Shown here in pieces: positions 53,891 through 62,062 of a stretch of DNA of 64,000 bases. This DNA is from Sphaerisporangium viridialbum (GTDB lineage Bacteria > Actinomycetota > Actinomycetes > Streptosporangiales > Streptosporangiaceae). The translations under genes were made by a program, and so were the position numbers. The notes below the pieces were generated by a model. The model had not been told where the DNA came from. It worked only from the letters and a program-made list of their open reading frames with translations, and made no database searches. The DNA lies in the NCBI RefSeq assembly GCF_049674955.1, contig NZ_CP187232.1, forward strand, positions 6,510,001 to 6,574,000, in the 5' to 3' direction. The stretch's first letter is position 1. Every line of letters starts with the position of its first letter.

Positions 53891-54039
53891 GCCACCACTT
53901 TAGCATGCAGAGTGCATGCATGCCCCGAGTGGGCCATGACGGCGCCCCTGGCGCGGGAGCCAGCCGGGACCCTGGTGCAGGATCCCGCCGCCGCGCGTGA
54001 CGGGGCGCCAGGAGGCGGCGGCCGAGGGGTGAGGCGGGC

Positions 54040-54465
54040 TCAGGCGGCGATGTCGCGTACGGCGATGACCTTGCCGATGCGGATGCGGACCACGACCTCC
54101 CCCGGGACGCCGTTGCGCCTGCCGAACTCCTCGGCGCGGTCCTCGCCCATGTAGCGCCCGCCGAGCACGGTGGCCCACTTGGTCAGCTCGCCGAGGTCGT
54201 CGGACATCGCCGCCGTGCCCTCGATCATGACGAAGGCGTACGGCGGCCGGTCCTCGTCCACGCACACGGCGGCCCTCGGGTCGCGGCGCAGGCTCTTGGC
54301 CTTCTGGCCGGTGCCGCTGGTAGTGAACACCAGGTCGTCGCCGTCCAGGACGAACCACACGGGCGTCACGTGCGGGCGGCCGTCGGCCCGGGTGACCCCG
54401 ATCTTCGCGGTGCGCGTCCCTTCGAGCACGAACTCGCGCCACTCTCTGTCACTCATTCGCTGCAT
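54040..54465 (-). CDS. PPOX-class (FMN/F420-type split-barrel) protein
   Basis: 141 residues of a split-barrel flavin/F420 fold: GTRTAKIGVTRADGRPHVTPVWFVLDGDDLVF, SLRRDPRAAVCVDEDRPPY, and ELTKWATVLGGRYMG. The pattern matches the actinomycete PPOX-class F420-dependent family, whose members reduce diverse small molecules. Cofactor choice cannot be decided from sequence. A second in-frame ATG lies three codons in. Confidence 0.75.
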   Translation of the reverse strand: MQRMSDREWREFVLEGTRTAKIGVTRADGRPHVTPVWFVLDGDDLVFTTSGTGQKAKSLRRDPRAAVCVDEDRPPYAFVMIEGTAAMSDDLGELTKWATVLGGRYMGEDRAEEFGRRNGVPGEVVVRIRIGKVIAVRDIAA

Positions 54466-54502
54466 AAGGTCACGTTACGGCACGGCCCGCGGTGGCCCGT
54501 GG

Positions 54503-55246
54503 TCAGCCCCGGCGGCGCGCCCGCTGCTCGGCGGCGTCCAGGGCGGCGGCCTCCTCGGGGGTCGGAGCGGTGCCGCCCAGGTGGGCGGGCTGCCACCACA
54601 CGCCCTGCGGGATCTCGGGATAGCTCCGCTGCGCCCGGTCGAGCTGCTCGGACATCCGGGTGCGCAGGCCGTCCGCGAGCTCCGCGATGTCCTGCCCCGG
54701 CTTGGGGAACAACGGTTCCCCGACGTCGACCGTGATGGGCACGTGCCGCCGGGTGAGGGCCTTCGGGCAGCCCTTGGTCCACATGCGCTGCGTCCCCCAG
54801 ACCGTGACCGGGATCAGCGGGACCTCCGCCTGGGACGCCATGCGCACGGCGCCGTTCTTGATGTCCTTGATCGTGAAGGACCGGCTGATCGTCGCCTCGG
54901 CGAACACGCCGACCACCTCGCCCGCGCGCAGGGCGGCCACGGCGCTGCCGTACGCGCCCGCACCCGCCGACCGGTCGACCGGGATGTGGCGCATGCCGCG
55001 CATCAGCGGCCCGGAGATCCGGTTGGAGAAGACCTCCTTCTTGGCCATGAAACGCACGAGCCGGCGGGAGGGGTGGGCGCCGTATCCGACGAAGATGAAG
55101 TCCAGGTAGCTCACGTGGTTGCTGACCAGCACGGCGCCACCGCTCCTCGGCACCCGCTCGGCGCCGTTCACCTCGATCTTGAGGTCGAGCGCCTTGAACA
55201 GCCCTCGCGCTGTCCCGATCACCAGGGGGTACAGGATGTCGGCCAT
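54503..55246 (-). CDS. plsC: 1-acyl-glycerol-3-phosphate acyltransferase-like protein
   Basis: 247 residues. The acyltransferase block I NHVSYLDFIF contains H-x4-D, block II RRLVRFMAKKEVF, block III VFAEATISRSF (usually EGT), and block IV PLIPVTVWGT. It would acylate lysophosphatidic acid at the membrane, in phospholipid synthesis, or act on a related lysolipid. It lies 37 bases upstream of the PPOX gene in the direction of... the same strand, without clear functional linkage. Confidence 0.8.
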   Translation of the reverse strand: MADILYPLVIGTARGLFKALDLKIEVNGAERVPRSGGAVLVSNHVSYLDFIFVGYGAHPSRRLVRFMAKKEVFSNRISGPLMRGMRHIPVDRSAGAGAYGSAVAALRAGEVVGVFAEATISRSFTIKDIKNGAVRMASQAEVPLIPVTVWGTQRMWTKGCPKALTRRHVPITVDVGEPLFPKPGQDIAELADGLRTRMSEQLDRAQRSYPEIPQGVWWQPAHLGGTAPTPEEAAALDAAEQRARRRG

Positions 55247-55325
55247 GCCTGCACCGTAACCTACGCACGAGTAACTTGGCGTCTCCGTGACTCCCCGGAT
55301 GCGAGCGGAAGGGGGCCGGCCGAGG

Positions 55326-57020
55326 TCAGTGGCCGCGGAACGCCTCCTCCAGCCACCAGGATCCGTGCGCGGACGTGACCTTGGCCTGGATCAGGAGCGG
55401 CCGGTCGCGCGGACCGTCCAGCCAGCCGGACACCGCCGCGAGGTCGCCGGGCTCGCGCACGGTCACGGCGGCGCAGCCGAACCCCCGGGCGATCGCCGCG
55501 ATGTCGGCCGGCGGGAACCTCACCTGGTCCAGCGGGTAGCCGTCCGGGCCGAAGTGGTGCACCTCGGCGCCGTACGCCTCGTCGTCGTACACCACGATCA
55601 CCATGGGCAGGCCGAGGCGTACGACGGTCTCCAGTTCGGCGATGCCCATGAGCGCGCCACCGTCCCCGAGGGCCGCGACGGGCAGCCGGTCGGGCCGGGC
55701 TAGGGCGGCGCCGATGGCGGTGGCGAGGCCGAGGCCCACGGACTGGAAGCCCTGGGTGAAGCAGAAGCCGTACTCGTCGGGCACCGACAGGAACATCGAC
55801 GGGTAACCCATGAAGTTCCCCGAGTCGACGCTGACGACGCGCTCCTCGGGTAGCAGGTCGTCCAGGGCGATCGACAGCGTGCGGGGGTCGATGCGGCCGT
55901 CACCGGACTCGTCGGCGTACGGCACGTCCCGCCAGGCGACCTCGCGAGCGATCCTCTCGGCGATGGCGGGCGTGCGACGGCCGTACCCCTCCGCAGCCGG
56001 CTCCTGAGACTCCGCCGCAGCCGGCTTCTGAGGTTCCGCCGCGGCCGGTGAGCCGCGTTCGGCGAGCAGGGCCGTCACCGCCCGCGCGGTGGCCGCCACG
56101 TCGCCGAGCACGCCCAGCCCGATGGGGCGGTGGGCGCCGAGGGCGTCCAGGTCGAGGTCGACCTGGACGACGGTGGTGGCGGGCCCGATCAGCGCGCCGT
56201 GCCGCATCGTCCACATGTTGAGCGCGCAGCCCCATCCGACGATGACGTCGGCCTCGCGGATCAGCTCGGCGGCCAGCGGGGAGGCGAACCCGCCGCTGAC
56301 GTCGAGACTCCATGGAGAGCCCTTGAACAGGCCCCGGGCGACGGCCGAGGTGGCGAGCAGCGCACCCGTACGGGCGGCCAGCTCCTCAAGCTCGCTCCGC
56401 GCGTGCCGGGCCCCGCGCCCGGCGACGAAGACGGGACGCCGCGCCCCGGCCAGCACCTTCGCCAGCTCCGCCGCCGCCTCGGGTGAGGGACTCGGGGCAC
56501 TCTGACCGGCGGCGGGGAGCGGCTCAAGGCCGCCCTCGACCGGCCGTCCCTGCACGCCGAGGGGGAGGTTCAGCAGGACGGCCCGGCGGTCGTGCGCCGC
56601 CAGCCGGAAGGCCCGCACGGTGTCGGCGACGGCGGTGGCGGGCGACTCCACGCGTACGGGCACCGCGCCCACCGCCTCGGCCAGCGCGCTCTGGTCGATG
56701 TGGAAGTTCGACCGGGGCTCCAGCGCCTCGCCGGCGAGGACGAGCAGCGGCGTGCGGCTCTTGGCGGCCTCGGTGATGCCGGTCATCGCGTTGGTCAGAC
56801 CGGGACCCTGGTGCACGCTGAGGACGCCGACCGCGCCGCTCATACGGGCGTACACGTCGGCCATGGTGGCCGCGCCGCCTTCATGACGGGCGGCGACGAA
56901 CCGGACGCCGTGCTCCACGAGGGCGTTGGTGACGTGGAAGTTGCCGCTGCCGACCACGCCGAAGGCGGTGTCCACCCCCAGCTCCGCCAGCACCCCGCCG
57001 ACGGCCCTTGCGACGATCAT
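55326..57020 (-). CDS. Thiamine-diphosphate-dependent enzyme (acetolactate synthase-like)
   Basis: 564 residues from ATG 57020, overlapping the cyclase stop (ATGA). N-terminal PYR domain with catalytic Glu in RHEGGAATMADVYAR, a central domain (PVFVAGRGARHARSELEELA, VIVGWGCALNMW), and a C-terminal PP domain with ThDP motif ALGDGGALMGIAELETVV...VVYDDEAYGAEV (GDG-x-n-DD instead of NN). A low-complexity Ala/Pro/Glu insert sits near residue 340. It decarboxylates a 2-oxo acid or condenses two; the substrate is unknown. Coupling to the cyclase suggests one small pathway. Confidence 0.85.
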   Translation of the reverse strand: MIVARAVGGVLAELGVDTAFGVVGSGNFHVTNALVEHGVRFVAARHEGGAATMADVYARMSGAVGVLSVHQGPGLTNAMTGITEAAKSRTPLLVLAGEALEPRSNFHIDQSALAEAVGAVPVRVESPATAVADTVRAFRLAAHDRRAVLLNLPLGVQGRPVEGGLEPLPAAGQSAPSPSPEAAAELAKVLAGARRPVFVAGRGARHARSELEELAARTGALLATSAVARGLFKGSPWSLDVSGGFASPLAAELIREADVIVGWGCALNMWTMRHGALIGPATTVVQVDLDLDALGAHRPIGLGVLGDVAATARAVTALLAERGSPAAAEPQKPAAAESQEPAAEGYGRRTPAIAERIAREVAWRDVPYADESGDGRIDPRTLSIALDDLLPEERVVSVDSGNFMGYPSMFLSVPDEYGFCFTQGFQSVGLGLATAIGAALARPDRLPVAALGDGGALMGIAELETVVRLGLPMVIVVYDDEAYGAEVHHFGPDGYPLDQVRFPPADIAAIARGFGCAAVTVREPGDLAAVSGWLDGPRDRPLLIQAKVTSAHGSWWLEEAFRGH

Positions 57021-57784
57021 CGCTCGACGAGCGCCAGCACTCGCACCGGGCTGCCTGAGCCGCCCACGATGGGCAGCGGCGGAGCGATGACCACCGAGCC
57101 TGTGACGGGCAGCCGATCGAGGTTGCGGAGCTGCGTCAGGCCGTACTTGCCGGCGCCGAGCAGGAACGAGTGGCAGGGGAAGGCCGGGTCGAAGGAGTGC
57201 GCGGCCCCGGCGTCGGTGCCGACCGTCTCCACACCGAGCCCGCCGATCGGGGCCTCCTCGGCGAGCCACCTGGCGCACTCGACCGAGATGCCCGGAGTGT
57301 GGGGCCCGGTCTCGTCGGCGTTGAGGAAGCTCGCCTGGTCGCCCGACCGCGAATCCCACCCGGTGCGGTAGAGCAGCCAACCGCCGTCGGGCAGCGGGCC
57401 GTTGGCCTTCTCCCACTCCTTGACGTGCTCGATCTCCAGCAGGAAGTCGGGGTCCGCGGCCGCGCGGGCGGCGAAGTCGAGCACCACCGCCGGGGCGATC
57501 AGGCGCGCGAGCGGCACCTGGGAGACGTCCTCGCCGTCACGTCCGGTCACCCAGTGGACCGGCGCGTCGAAGTGGGTGCCGGTGTGCTCGCCGGTGGTGA
57601 TGTCATTCCAGTACCAGGCGGGGCCCCGGTCGTCGTACCGGCTGATCTCGGTGAGCCGGAACGGCACGGTGTTCCCGAAGGGCTCGGGAAGCATGAGGAT
57701 GGGCGTCTCCGAACTCAGCGGGGCCGTGAGGTCGACCACCTCGATCGCACCACTCCGGATGCTCTCGACGAGACTGCTCAACAT
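57017..57784 (-). CDS. Cyclase-family (kynurenine formamidase-like) metallohydrolase
   Basis: 255 residues. The metal motif HTGTHFDAPVHW (H-x-G-T-H-x-D-x-P-x-H) and a downstream DAGAAHSF region identify the Cyclase/KynB family. Members hydrolyse formamides, cyclic amides or related esters, or act in polyketide and isatin metabolism. Its stop overlaps the ThDP enzyme start, so both are made from one transcript. Substrate unknown. Confidence 0.85.
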   Translation of the reverse strand: MLSSLVESIRSGAIEVVDLTAPLSSETPILMLPEPFGNTVPFRLTEISRYDDRGPAWYWNDITTGEHTGTHFDAPVHWVTGRDGEDVSQVPLARLIAPAVVLDFAARAAADPDFLLEIEHVKEWEKANGPLPDGGWLLYRTGWDSRSGDQASFLNADETGPHTPGISVECARWLAEEAPIGGLGVETVGTDAGAAHSFDPAFPCHSFLLGAGKYGLTQLRNLDRLPVTGSVVIAPPLPIVGGSGSPVRVLALVER

Positions 57785-58280
57785 TCGTCAGACATCTTTC
57801 TGTAGGAGCCATCATCCCCGGGAGACCTCCCGGTGACTTCCCTTCGCTCCTCGGCCTGCGCGAAGCGCGCGCCGACGACGAGCACCACTGAATCCTAGGA
57901 GCCCGGCGACGACCTGGCCATGGGTCACCGGTGGCCACGTGAGCGGCGGCCCGGTGGGAGCCAGGGCCCACTGGATCGCCGACCCACCGTGAAAGCCTCA
58001 CCGCTCGAAGGACCGCCCTTATCCGCCATAACGGAACAGGCATATCCCTTGCGGGCACTCCACCGAAAGGATTAGTGTTCGGTACGCGGCTGGAACGCGG
58101 CCCGGCCGCAGAGTGGCGAGGGCCAGGCCGCACGGCCGGACCGTCCCGCGTGTCCCAGGCGCCCGGCCGTGCGGTCCCCGCATCACGAACGAGCGGACCA
58201 CCTTCGCGCGCTCGCGCCCCGCAGGCAGGTTGACGTCCTGACCTGGGGTTATGGCTCAGACTTGCATGTCCCGTGTGGCG
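57785..58280. other. Intergenic region, no gene
   Basis: About 500 bases upstream of both the leftward cyclase gene and the first small-peptide cassette. The frames present are Arg/Pro/Gly-rich shadows. It must contain the cyclase promoter; no clear element was recognised. Confidence 0.5.
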
Positions 58281-58404
58281 GTGGCAGGAAGCGGTCACGG
58301 CGGTGCAGCTTGCTGCCGCCGGTTCGTCTGGTTTGTGGGTTGCGATTCCCGCAGAGTTGGTTGTGCGAGAACAAATACACAGCCCACACGAAAGAGACAG
58401 AGAA
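58281..58404 (+). promoter_or_regulatory. Conserved leader region of peptide cassette 1
   Basis: This ~124-base block is ~90% identical to 58934-59058, much more than the flanks. It contains a hairpin at 58299-58320 (GGCGG...CCGCC), a second at 58334-58353 (TGTGGG...CCCGCA), then an AT-richer stretch GAACAAATACACAGCCCA and GAAAGAG before the ATG. In cassette 2 the second stem reads TGCGGG, so pairing is kept with a G-T or G-C pair. A structured 5' UTR or promoter is likely. Confidence 0.6.
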
Positions 58405-58521
58405 ATGACGAACTCCACCGCCTCCGCCCGCACCGCCGGAACCACCTGGGACTCCTACTCCCGCACCGCCGGCACCACCTGGGACAGCTACTCCCGCACT
58501 CCCGGCACCACCTGGGACTGA
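58405..58521 (+). CDS. Repeat peptide 1 (3 x RTAGTTWD), candidate multi-core precursor
   Basis: 38 residues, GAAAGAG 8 bases before the ATG. A short start (MTNSTASA) is followed by RTAGTTWD-SYS, RTAGTTWD-SYS and RTPGTTWD, an 11-residue (33-base) repeat ending at the stop. There is no Cys or Lys, one Trp and one terminal Asp per unit, and Tyr in the spacers. It is too small and too regular for a folded enzyme and has no export signal. The whole cassette is duplicated 654 bases downstream, and a P450 operon follows. Alternatives: a leader peptide, or a chance ORF in a structural repeat; the conserved start and stop argue against chance. Confidence 0.6.
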   Translation: MTNSTASARTAGTTWDSYSRTAGTTWDSYSRTPGTTWD

Positions 58522-58933
58522 GAAAGTCACAGTTCTATCATTACGACCGAAAAGATTTCCGCTCGACAGTACGTCAGAAAGTTTCTGGACAGGCTCTGCT
58601 CAACCGGGGCCAAGACCACCGTGATTACGAACCGGTGGCATCGGTGAGCATCGAAGCCTCAGGCCTCCAAATGGCGCAGGTGTGACGCCGGGACATTCTC
58701 GTCCCAGACCCACCGGCCAGATCTCCCTTCGAGGGCCTCTGCCATATCCGGCCCCGCCGGAGTGCCCCCGCGACGCGGGCCCCAGGTCCGCGCGGGGCAC
58801 GCTCCAGGACGTGCCGGCGTGACCGCCTACCAGCCGGTTCCGCGACGTCGTGGCCTGCGTCACTTGTGGACGAACGGTCCGACCTGCGGCTATGTCGCGC
58901 GTGCGGGTTCTCGGGCGGATGTCCGGCCCGGGG
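58522..58933. other. Spacer between the two peptide cassettes
   Basis: No gene. The part to ~58650 belongs to the duplicated unit: TTCCGCTCGACAG (58557) recurs at 59255, and GAACCG(G/A)TGGCATCGG (58629) recurs at ~59328. The remainder is unique GC-rich DNA. Confidence 0.5.
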
Positions 58934-59058
58934 GTGGCAGGAAGCGGTCACGGCGGTGCAGCTTACTGCCGCCCATTCATCTGGTTTGCGGGTCGCGATT
59001 CCCGCAGAGTTGGTTGTGCGAGAACAAATACACAGCCCACCCGAAAAGAGCCGAAGAA
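58934..59058 (+). promoter_or_regulatory. Conserved leader region of peptide cassette 2
   Basis: Second copy of the block at 58281-58404. Hairpins at 58952-58973 and 58987-59006 (TGCGGG...CCCGCA, perfect here) are kept, as is CAGAGTTGGTTGTGCGAGAA before AAATACACAGCCCAC. GAAAAGAGCCGAAGAA precedes the ATG. Confidence 0.6.
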
Positions 59059-59175
59059 ATGACGAACTCCACCGCCTCCGCCCGCACCGCCGGAACCACC
59101 TGGGACTCCCGCTCCCGCACCGCCGGCACCACCTGGGACAGCTACTCGCGCACCGCCGGCACCACCTGGGACTAA
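59059..59175 (+). CDS. Repeat peptide 2 (3 x RTAGTTWD), candidate multi-core precursor
   Basis: 38 residues, same length and start as peptide 1. Units: RTAGTTWD-SRS, RTAGTTWD-SYS, RTAGTTWD. Only two residues differ from peptide 1 (Tyr to Arg in the first spacer; Pro to Ala in the last unit), while the flanking DNA has diverged far more. Differences thus avoid the GTTWD core, which suggests selection on the peptide. The stop codon differs (TAA instead of TGA). The P450 gene begins 379 bases downstream. Confidence 0.6.
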   Translation: MTNSTASARTAGTTWDSRSRTAGTTWDSYSRTAGTTWD

Positions 59176-59483
59176 GAAAGAACAGCCCGCCAAGCCCAAT
59201 ACGAGAATCCACGTCGACAGCCCCGCGACCACTCCTTTGAAATCACTGAAGTAGTTCCGCTCGACAGCGCATAAAAGCGCACGGAAAGACCAGGCCGCGC
59301 CGACTCAGACCATCGCATTCCGGATCCGAACCGATGGCATCGGCAGACATCAAACGGCCACACATCGACCAGGCCAGGCCAGCGCAGAGGGAGCCCCCGC
59401 ACCGCCATGCGCTATGTCAAACCGGCGCCGAAGCCATCGCCAAGAGGTTCTGGCACCCCGCCGCCGCAGCCCGGGTGGCACAT

Positions 59484-59517
59484 GAATGTCATGCATATAA
59501 CAGCATGTAAAGCATTC
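59484..59517. promoter_or_regulatory. Nested dyad upstream of the P450 operon
   Basis: Outer arms GAATG/CATTC (59484, 59513) and inner arms CATGC/GCATG (59490-59494, 59503-59507) surround an AT-rich centre (ATATAACA). It lies 38-71 bases before the P450 start in a spacer with no other gene. Candidate operator, possibly for the LysR protein. Confidence 0.45.
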
Positions 59518-59554
59518 ACTTGTTCGATGTGAGGCCAGCCACTTCACTAAGGGC

Positions 59555-60727
59555 ATGACCACCCCGCCTACCTCCGACGTCGACCTCTTCGCCGACGCGG
59601 TCGTACTCGACCCGTACCCCGTCTACGCCGAACTGCGGGAGCAGGGTCTCGTCGTCCACCTCCGGAAGAACGATGTCTACGCGCTGACGCGGTACGCCGT
59701 TATCCGTGATGCGCTCTCGGACTGGGAGTCGTTCTCCTCGACCTCGATCGCATTCAATCCGATGGCCAACGAGGCGCTCACCGGCACCTCGCTGGCGTCC
59801 GATCCGCCGGTGCACACCCAGCTGCGCGCCACGCTCACCGAGAACCTCGCACCGCGTGCGCTGCGCGGGCTCAAGGGCCGGATCGAGGCGAAGGCGGACG
59901 TTCTCGTCGCCGAGCTCGTCGAGAGGGGCTCCTTCGAGGCCATCGACGCCCTCGCTCGGGCGTTCCCGCTGGAGGTCGTCGCGGACCTGATCGGCTTCAC
60001 GGGCCACGTGCGCGACAACATGCTGCGCTGGGGACAGGCCGCCATGCAGGTCCTCGGTCCGATGAACCAGCGCACGGCCGAGAGCTTCCCGATCGCCGGC
60101 GAGCTCTACGAATGGTGCGCCCAGGTCAAAGCCTCCGACCTGGCCGAAGGGTCCGTGGGCCGCGGCATCTTCGACGCCGAGGCACGTGGCGCCATTCCGC
60201 CGGACACGGCCGGCCACATCATCCACCAGTACCTCGGTGCCGGCGTCGACACCACCGTGGCGGCGATCGGCAACATCGTCGCCCTCTTCGCATCGCACCC
60301 CGACCAGCTCGACCTGATCCGCGAGAACCCGTCACTGGTACCGGGGGCGTTCAACGAGGCGCTGCGCTTCTGGCCTCCCGTCAACGCCTGGGGCCGGCGC
60401 GCCACCAAGGACGTCGACATCGACGGGACCGTCATCCCGGCAGGCGCACAGATCGCGGTCCTGCTCGGCGCCGGCAACCGCGACCCCCGGCACTACGAGA
60501 ACCCGGACGCCTTCCTCGTCGCGCGCAATCCGGTCGACCATCTGTCGTTCGGCTACGGCCCTCACGGCTGCGCGGGCCAGGGACTCGCGCGCCTGGAGGC
60601 TCACGCTGTGATCGAAGCGCTTTCCCGGCGCGTCAAGCGCCTCGTCGTCGGGCCCGAGGTCCGTGTTCCCAGCAACATCACCCGAAGTATCGAGGAGCTC
60701 CCCGTCCTGGAGGTGATCCCCGCATGA
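59555..60727 (+). CDS. Cytochrome P450
   Basis: 390 residues, a normal class I bacterial P450. I-helix HQYLGAGVDTTVAAIG with the Asp-Thr acid-alcohol pair, ExxR as FNEALRFWPP, and haem loop FGYGPHGCAGQGLARLE with the Cys ligand. It resembles P450s acting on small aromatic acids (CYP199-like), but substrate cannot be read from sequence. Its stop overlaps the ferredoxin start (ATGA). Ribosome-binding site weak (AAGG). Repeat-peptide genes lie immediately upstream on the same strand. Confidence 0.9.
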   Translation: MTTPPTSDVDLFADAVVLDPYPVYAELREQGLVVHLRKNDVYALTRYAVIRDALSDWESFSSTSIAFNPMANEALTGTSLASDPPVHTQLRATLTENLAPRALRGLKGRIEAKADVLVAELVERGSFEAIDALARAFPLEVVADLIGFTGHVRDNMLRWGQAAMQVLGPMNQRTAESFPIAGELYEWCAQVKASDLAEGSVGRGIFDAEARGAIPPDTAGHIIHQYLGAGVDTTVAAIGNIVALFASHPDQLDLIRENPSLVPGAFNEALRFWPPVNAWGRRATKDVDIDGTVIPAGAQIAVLLGAGNRDPRHYENPDAFLVARNPVDHLSFGYGPHGCAGQGLARLEAHAVIEALSRRVKRLVVGPEVRVPSNITRSIEELPVLEVIPA

Positions 60728-60912
60728 AGATCGTTCTTGACCGCCCCCGCTGTGAGGGCCACGGCCTGTGCGAGGAGGCCGCCCCGCAGCTCATGCACCT
60801 CGACGACGACGGCGAGCTCGTGCTGGACCGCGAGGAGGTCGACGAAGCCGACGCCGCCCTGGCGAACGCCGCTGTGCGCGTGTGTCCGGTCGCGGCGCTG
60901 AGGATCGCATGA
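60724..60912 (+). CDS. [3Fe-4S] ferredoxin for the P450
   Basis: 62 residues. The cluster motif is RCEGHGLC...VCPVAAL: C-x2-H-x2-C with the second Cys replaced by His, then a distant C-P, characteristic of [3Fe-4S] ferredoxins that reduce P450s. Start and stop overlap both neighbours by ATGA, so stoichiometric production is likely. Confidence 0.9.
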   Translation: MKIVLDRPRCEGHGLCEEAAPQLMHLDDDGELVLDREEVDEADAALANAAVRVCPVAALRIA

Positions 60913-62051
60913 GCGGAGGCACGATGGATCGCGTCGTTGTCGTCGGCAACGGGATCGCCGGGCTGACCGCGGCCGACACGCTCCGCGAGGCCGGCTTCGA
61001 CGGCGAGCTGACCATCGTCGGCGACGAGCCGCACCCGGCGTACAGCCGCCCGGCCCTGTCGAAGGCGCTCCTGCTCGACGGTGACGACATGTCGTCGCAC
61101 GAGCTTCCGCCGGCCAGCCACGCGGCGACCGAACTTCTGGGCGTACGTGCGACCGCACTCGACCTCGATCGTCGGCTCGTCACCCTCGGCGACGGCACGG
61201 CTCTGCCGTACGACCGCGTCGTCCTGGCCACCGGCTCCCGGGCGCGACGGTTGTCCGGCCTTTCCGAGGAAGTCACCCTGCGCGGACTCGATGACGCGCT
61301 GTCCCTGCGCAGCCGGCTGGCGGCCAGGCCATCGGTCATCGTGGTGGGCGGAGGCCCGCTCGGAATGGAGATCGCCTCGGGGTGCCTGGCCGCCGGCTGC
61401 CAGGTCACCCTCGTCTCCCAGGGCGTGCCGCTGATCGTCCAGCTCGGTCCATACCTCGCCGGCGTCTTCGTCAAGGCCGCGCTGGACCAAGAGCTCACCA
61501 TCGTCGAGACCGGGTCGGCACGGCTCGAACGGCGTGAGGGGAGCGCTCGGGTCGTCCTTGACGAGGGCGCGGTCCTCCAGGCAGAGATGATCATGACCGC
61601 CGTCGGCGACGTGCCCAACACGGAATGGCTCGCGGACACGGGACTTGCGGCGAAGGGCGTCATCCCGGTCGACTCGCGTGGGCTGGTCCGGCCCGACGTC
61701 GCGGCCGTCGGTGACCTCGCGGCTTTCCCCACTCCGTACGGCCTGCGCCGCATCCCCCTCTGGAGCAGCGCGATCGAGCAGGCGAAGGCCGCCGCCAGGG
61801 CACTCGTCCGCGGCGACGACGCGCCGCCGCTCCAGTTCCAGCCGTACTTCTGGACCGAGCAGTTCGGGCTGAGCCTCAAGGCGGTGGGCTATCTACCGCT
61901 GGAGGGGGAACCGACGTACGTCGACGGAGAGCCCGGTGGCGGACCGGCGTTGATGCGCTGGTCACACGACAACGGGACCGGTGTGGCCGCTGCGCTCAAC
62001 TACCGGGTCCCGATTCCCCGGCTGCGTCGTATGAGTCAGGCGGCCGCGTAG
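60909..62051 (+). CDS. NAD(P)H-dependent ferredoxin reductase
   Basis: 380 residues from ATG 60909 (ATG 60924 is also in frame). FAD site VVVVGNGIAGLTAADTL, conserved PAYSRPALSKALL, NAD site SVIVVGGGPLGMEIASGCLA and FAD site VAAVGDLAAF. It belongs to the putidaredoxin/rubredoxin reductase family and completes the electron chain NAD(P)H to ferredoxin to P450. Confidence 0.9.
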   Translation: MSGGTMDRVVVVGNGIAGLTAADTLREAGFDGELTIVGDEPHPAYSRPALSKALLLDGDDMSSHELPPASHAATELLGVRATALDLDRRLVTLGDGTALPYDRVVLATGSRARRLSGLSEEVTLRGLDDALSLRSRLAARPSVIVVGGGPLGMEIASGCLAAGCQVTLVSQGVPLIVQLGPYLAGVFVKAALDQELTIVETGSARLERREGSARVVLDEGAVLQAEMIMTAVGDVPNTEWLADTGLAAKGVIPVDSRGLVRPDVAAVGDLAAFPTPYGLRRIPLWSSAIEQAKAAARALVRGDDAPPLQFQPYFWTEQFGLSLKAVGYLPLEGEPTYVDGEPGGGPALMRWSHDNGTGVAAALNYRVPIPRLRRMSQAAA

Positions 62052-62062
62052 GGTTCCTCTCC

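Noticed and set aside
55326..57416. Longer N terminus for the ThDP enzyme
   Set aside because: The extension lies inside the cyclase gene; ATG 57020 overlaps its stop and begins the PYR domain.
58249..59232. Antisense Gly/Val-rich ORFs across the peptide repeats (VPGGAGG-type)
   Set aside because: They are the complement of the repeat units. The plus-strand frame has matching starts, stops, ribosome-binding sites and conserved codons.
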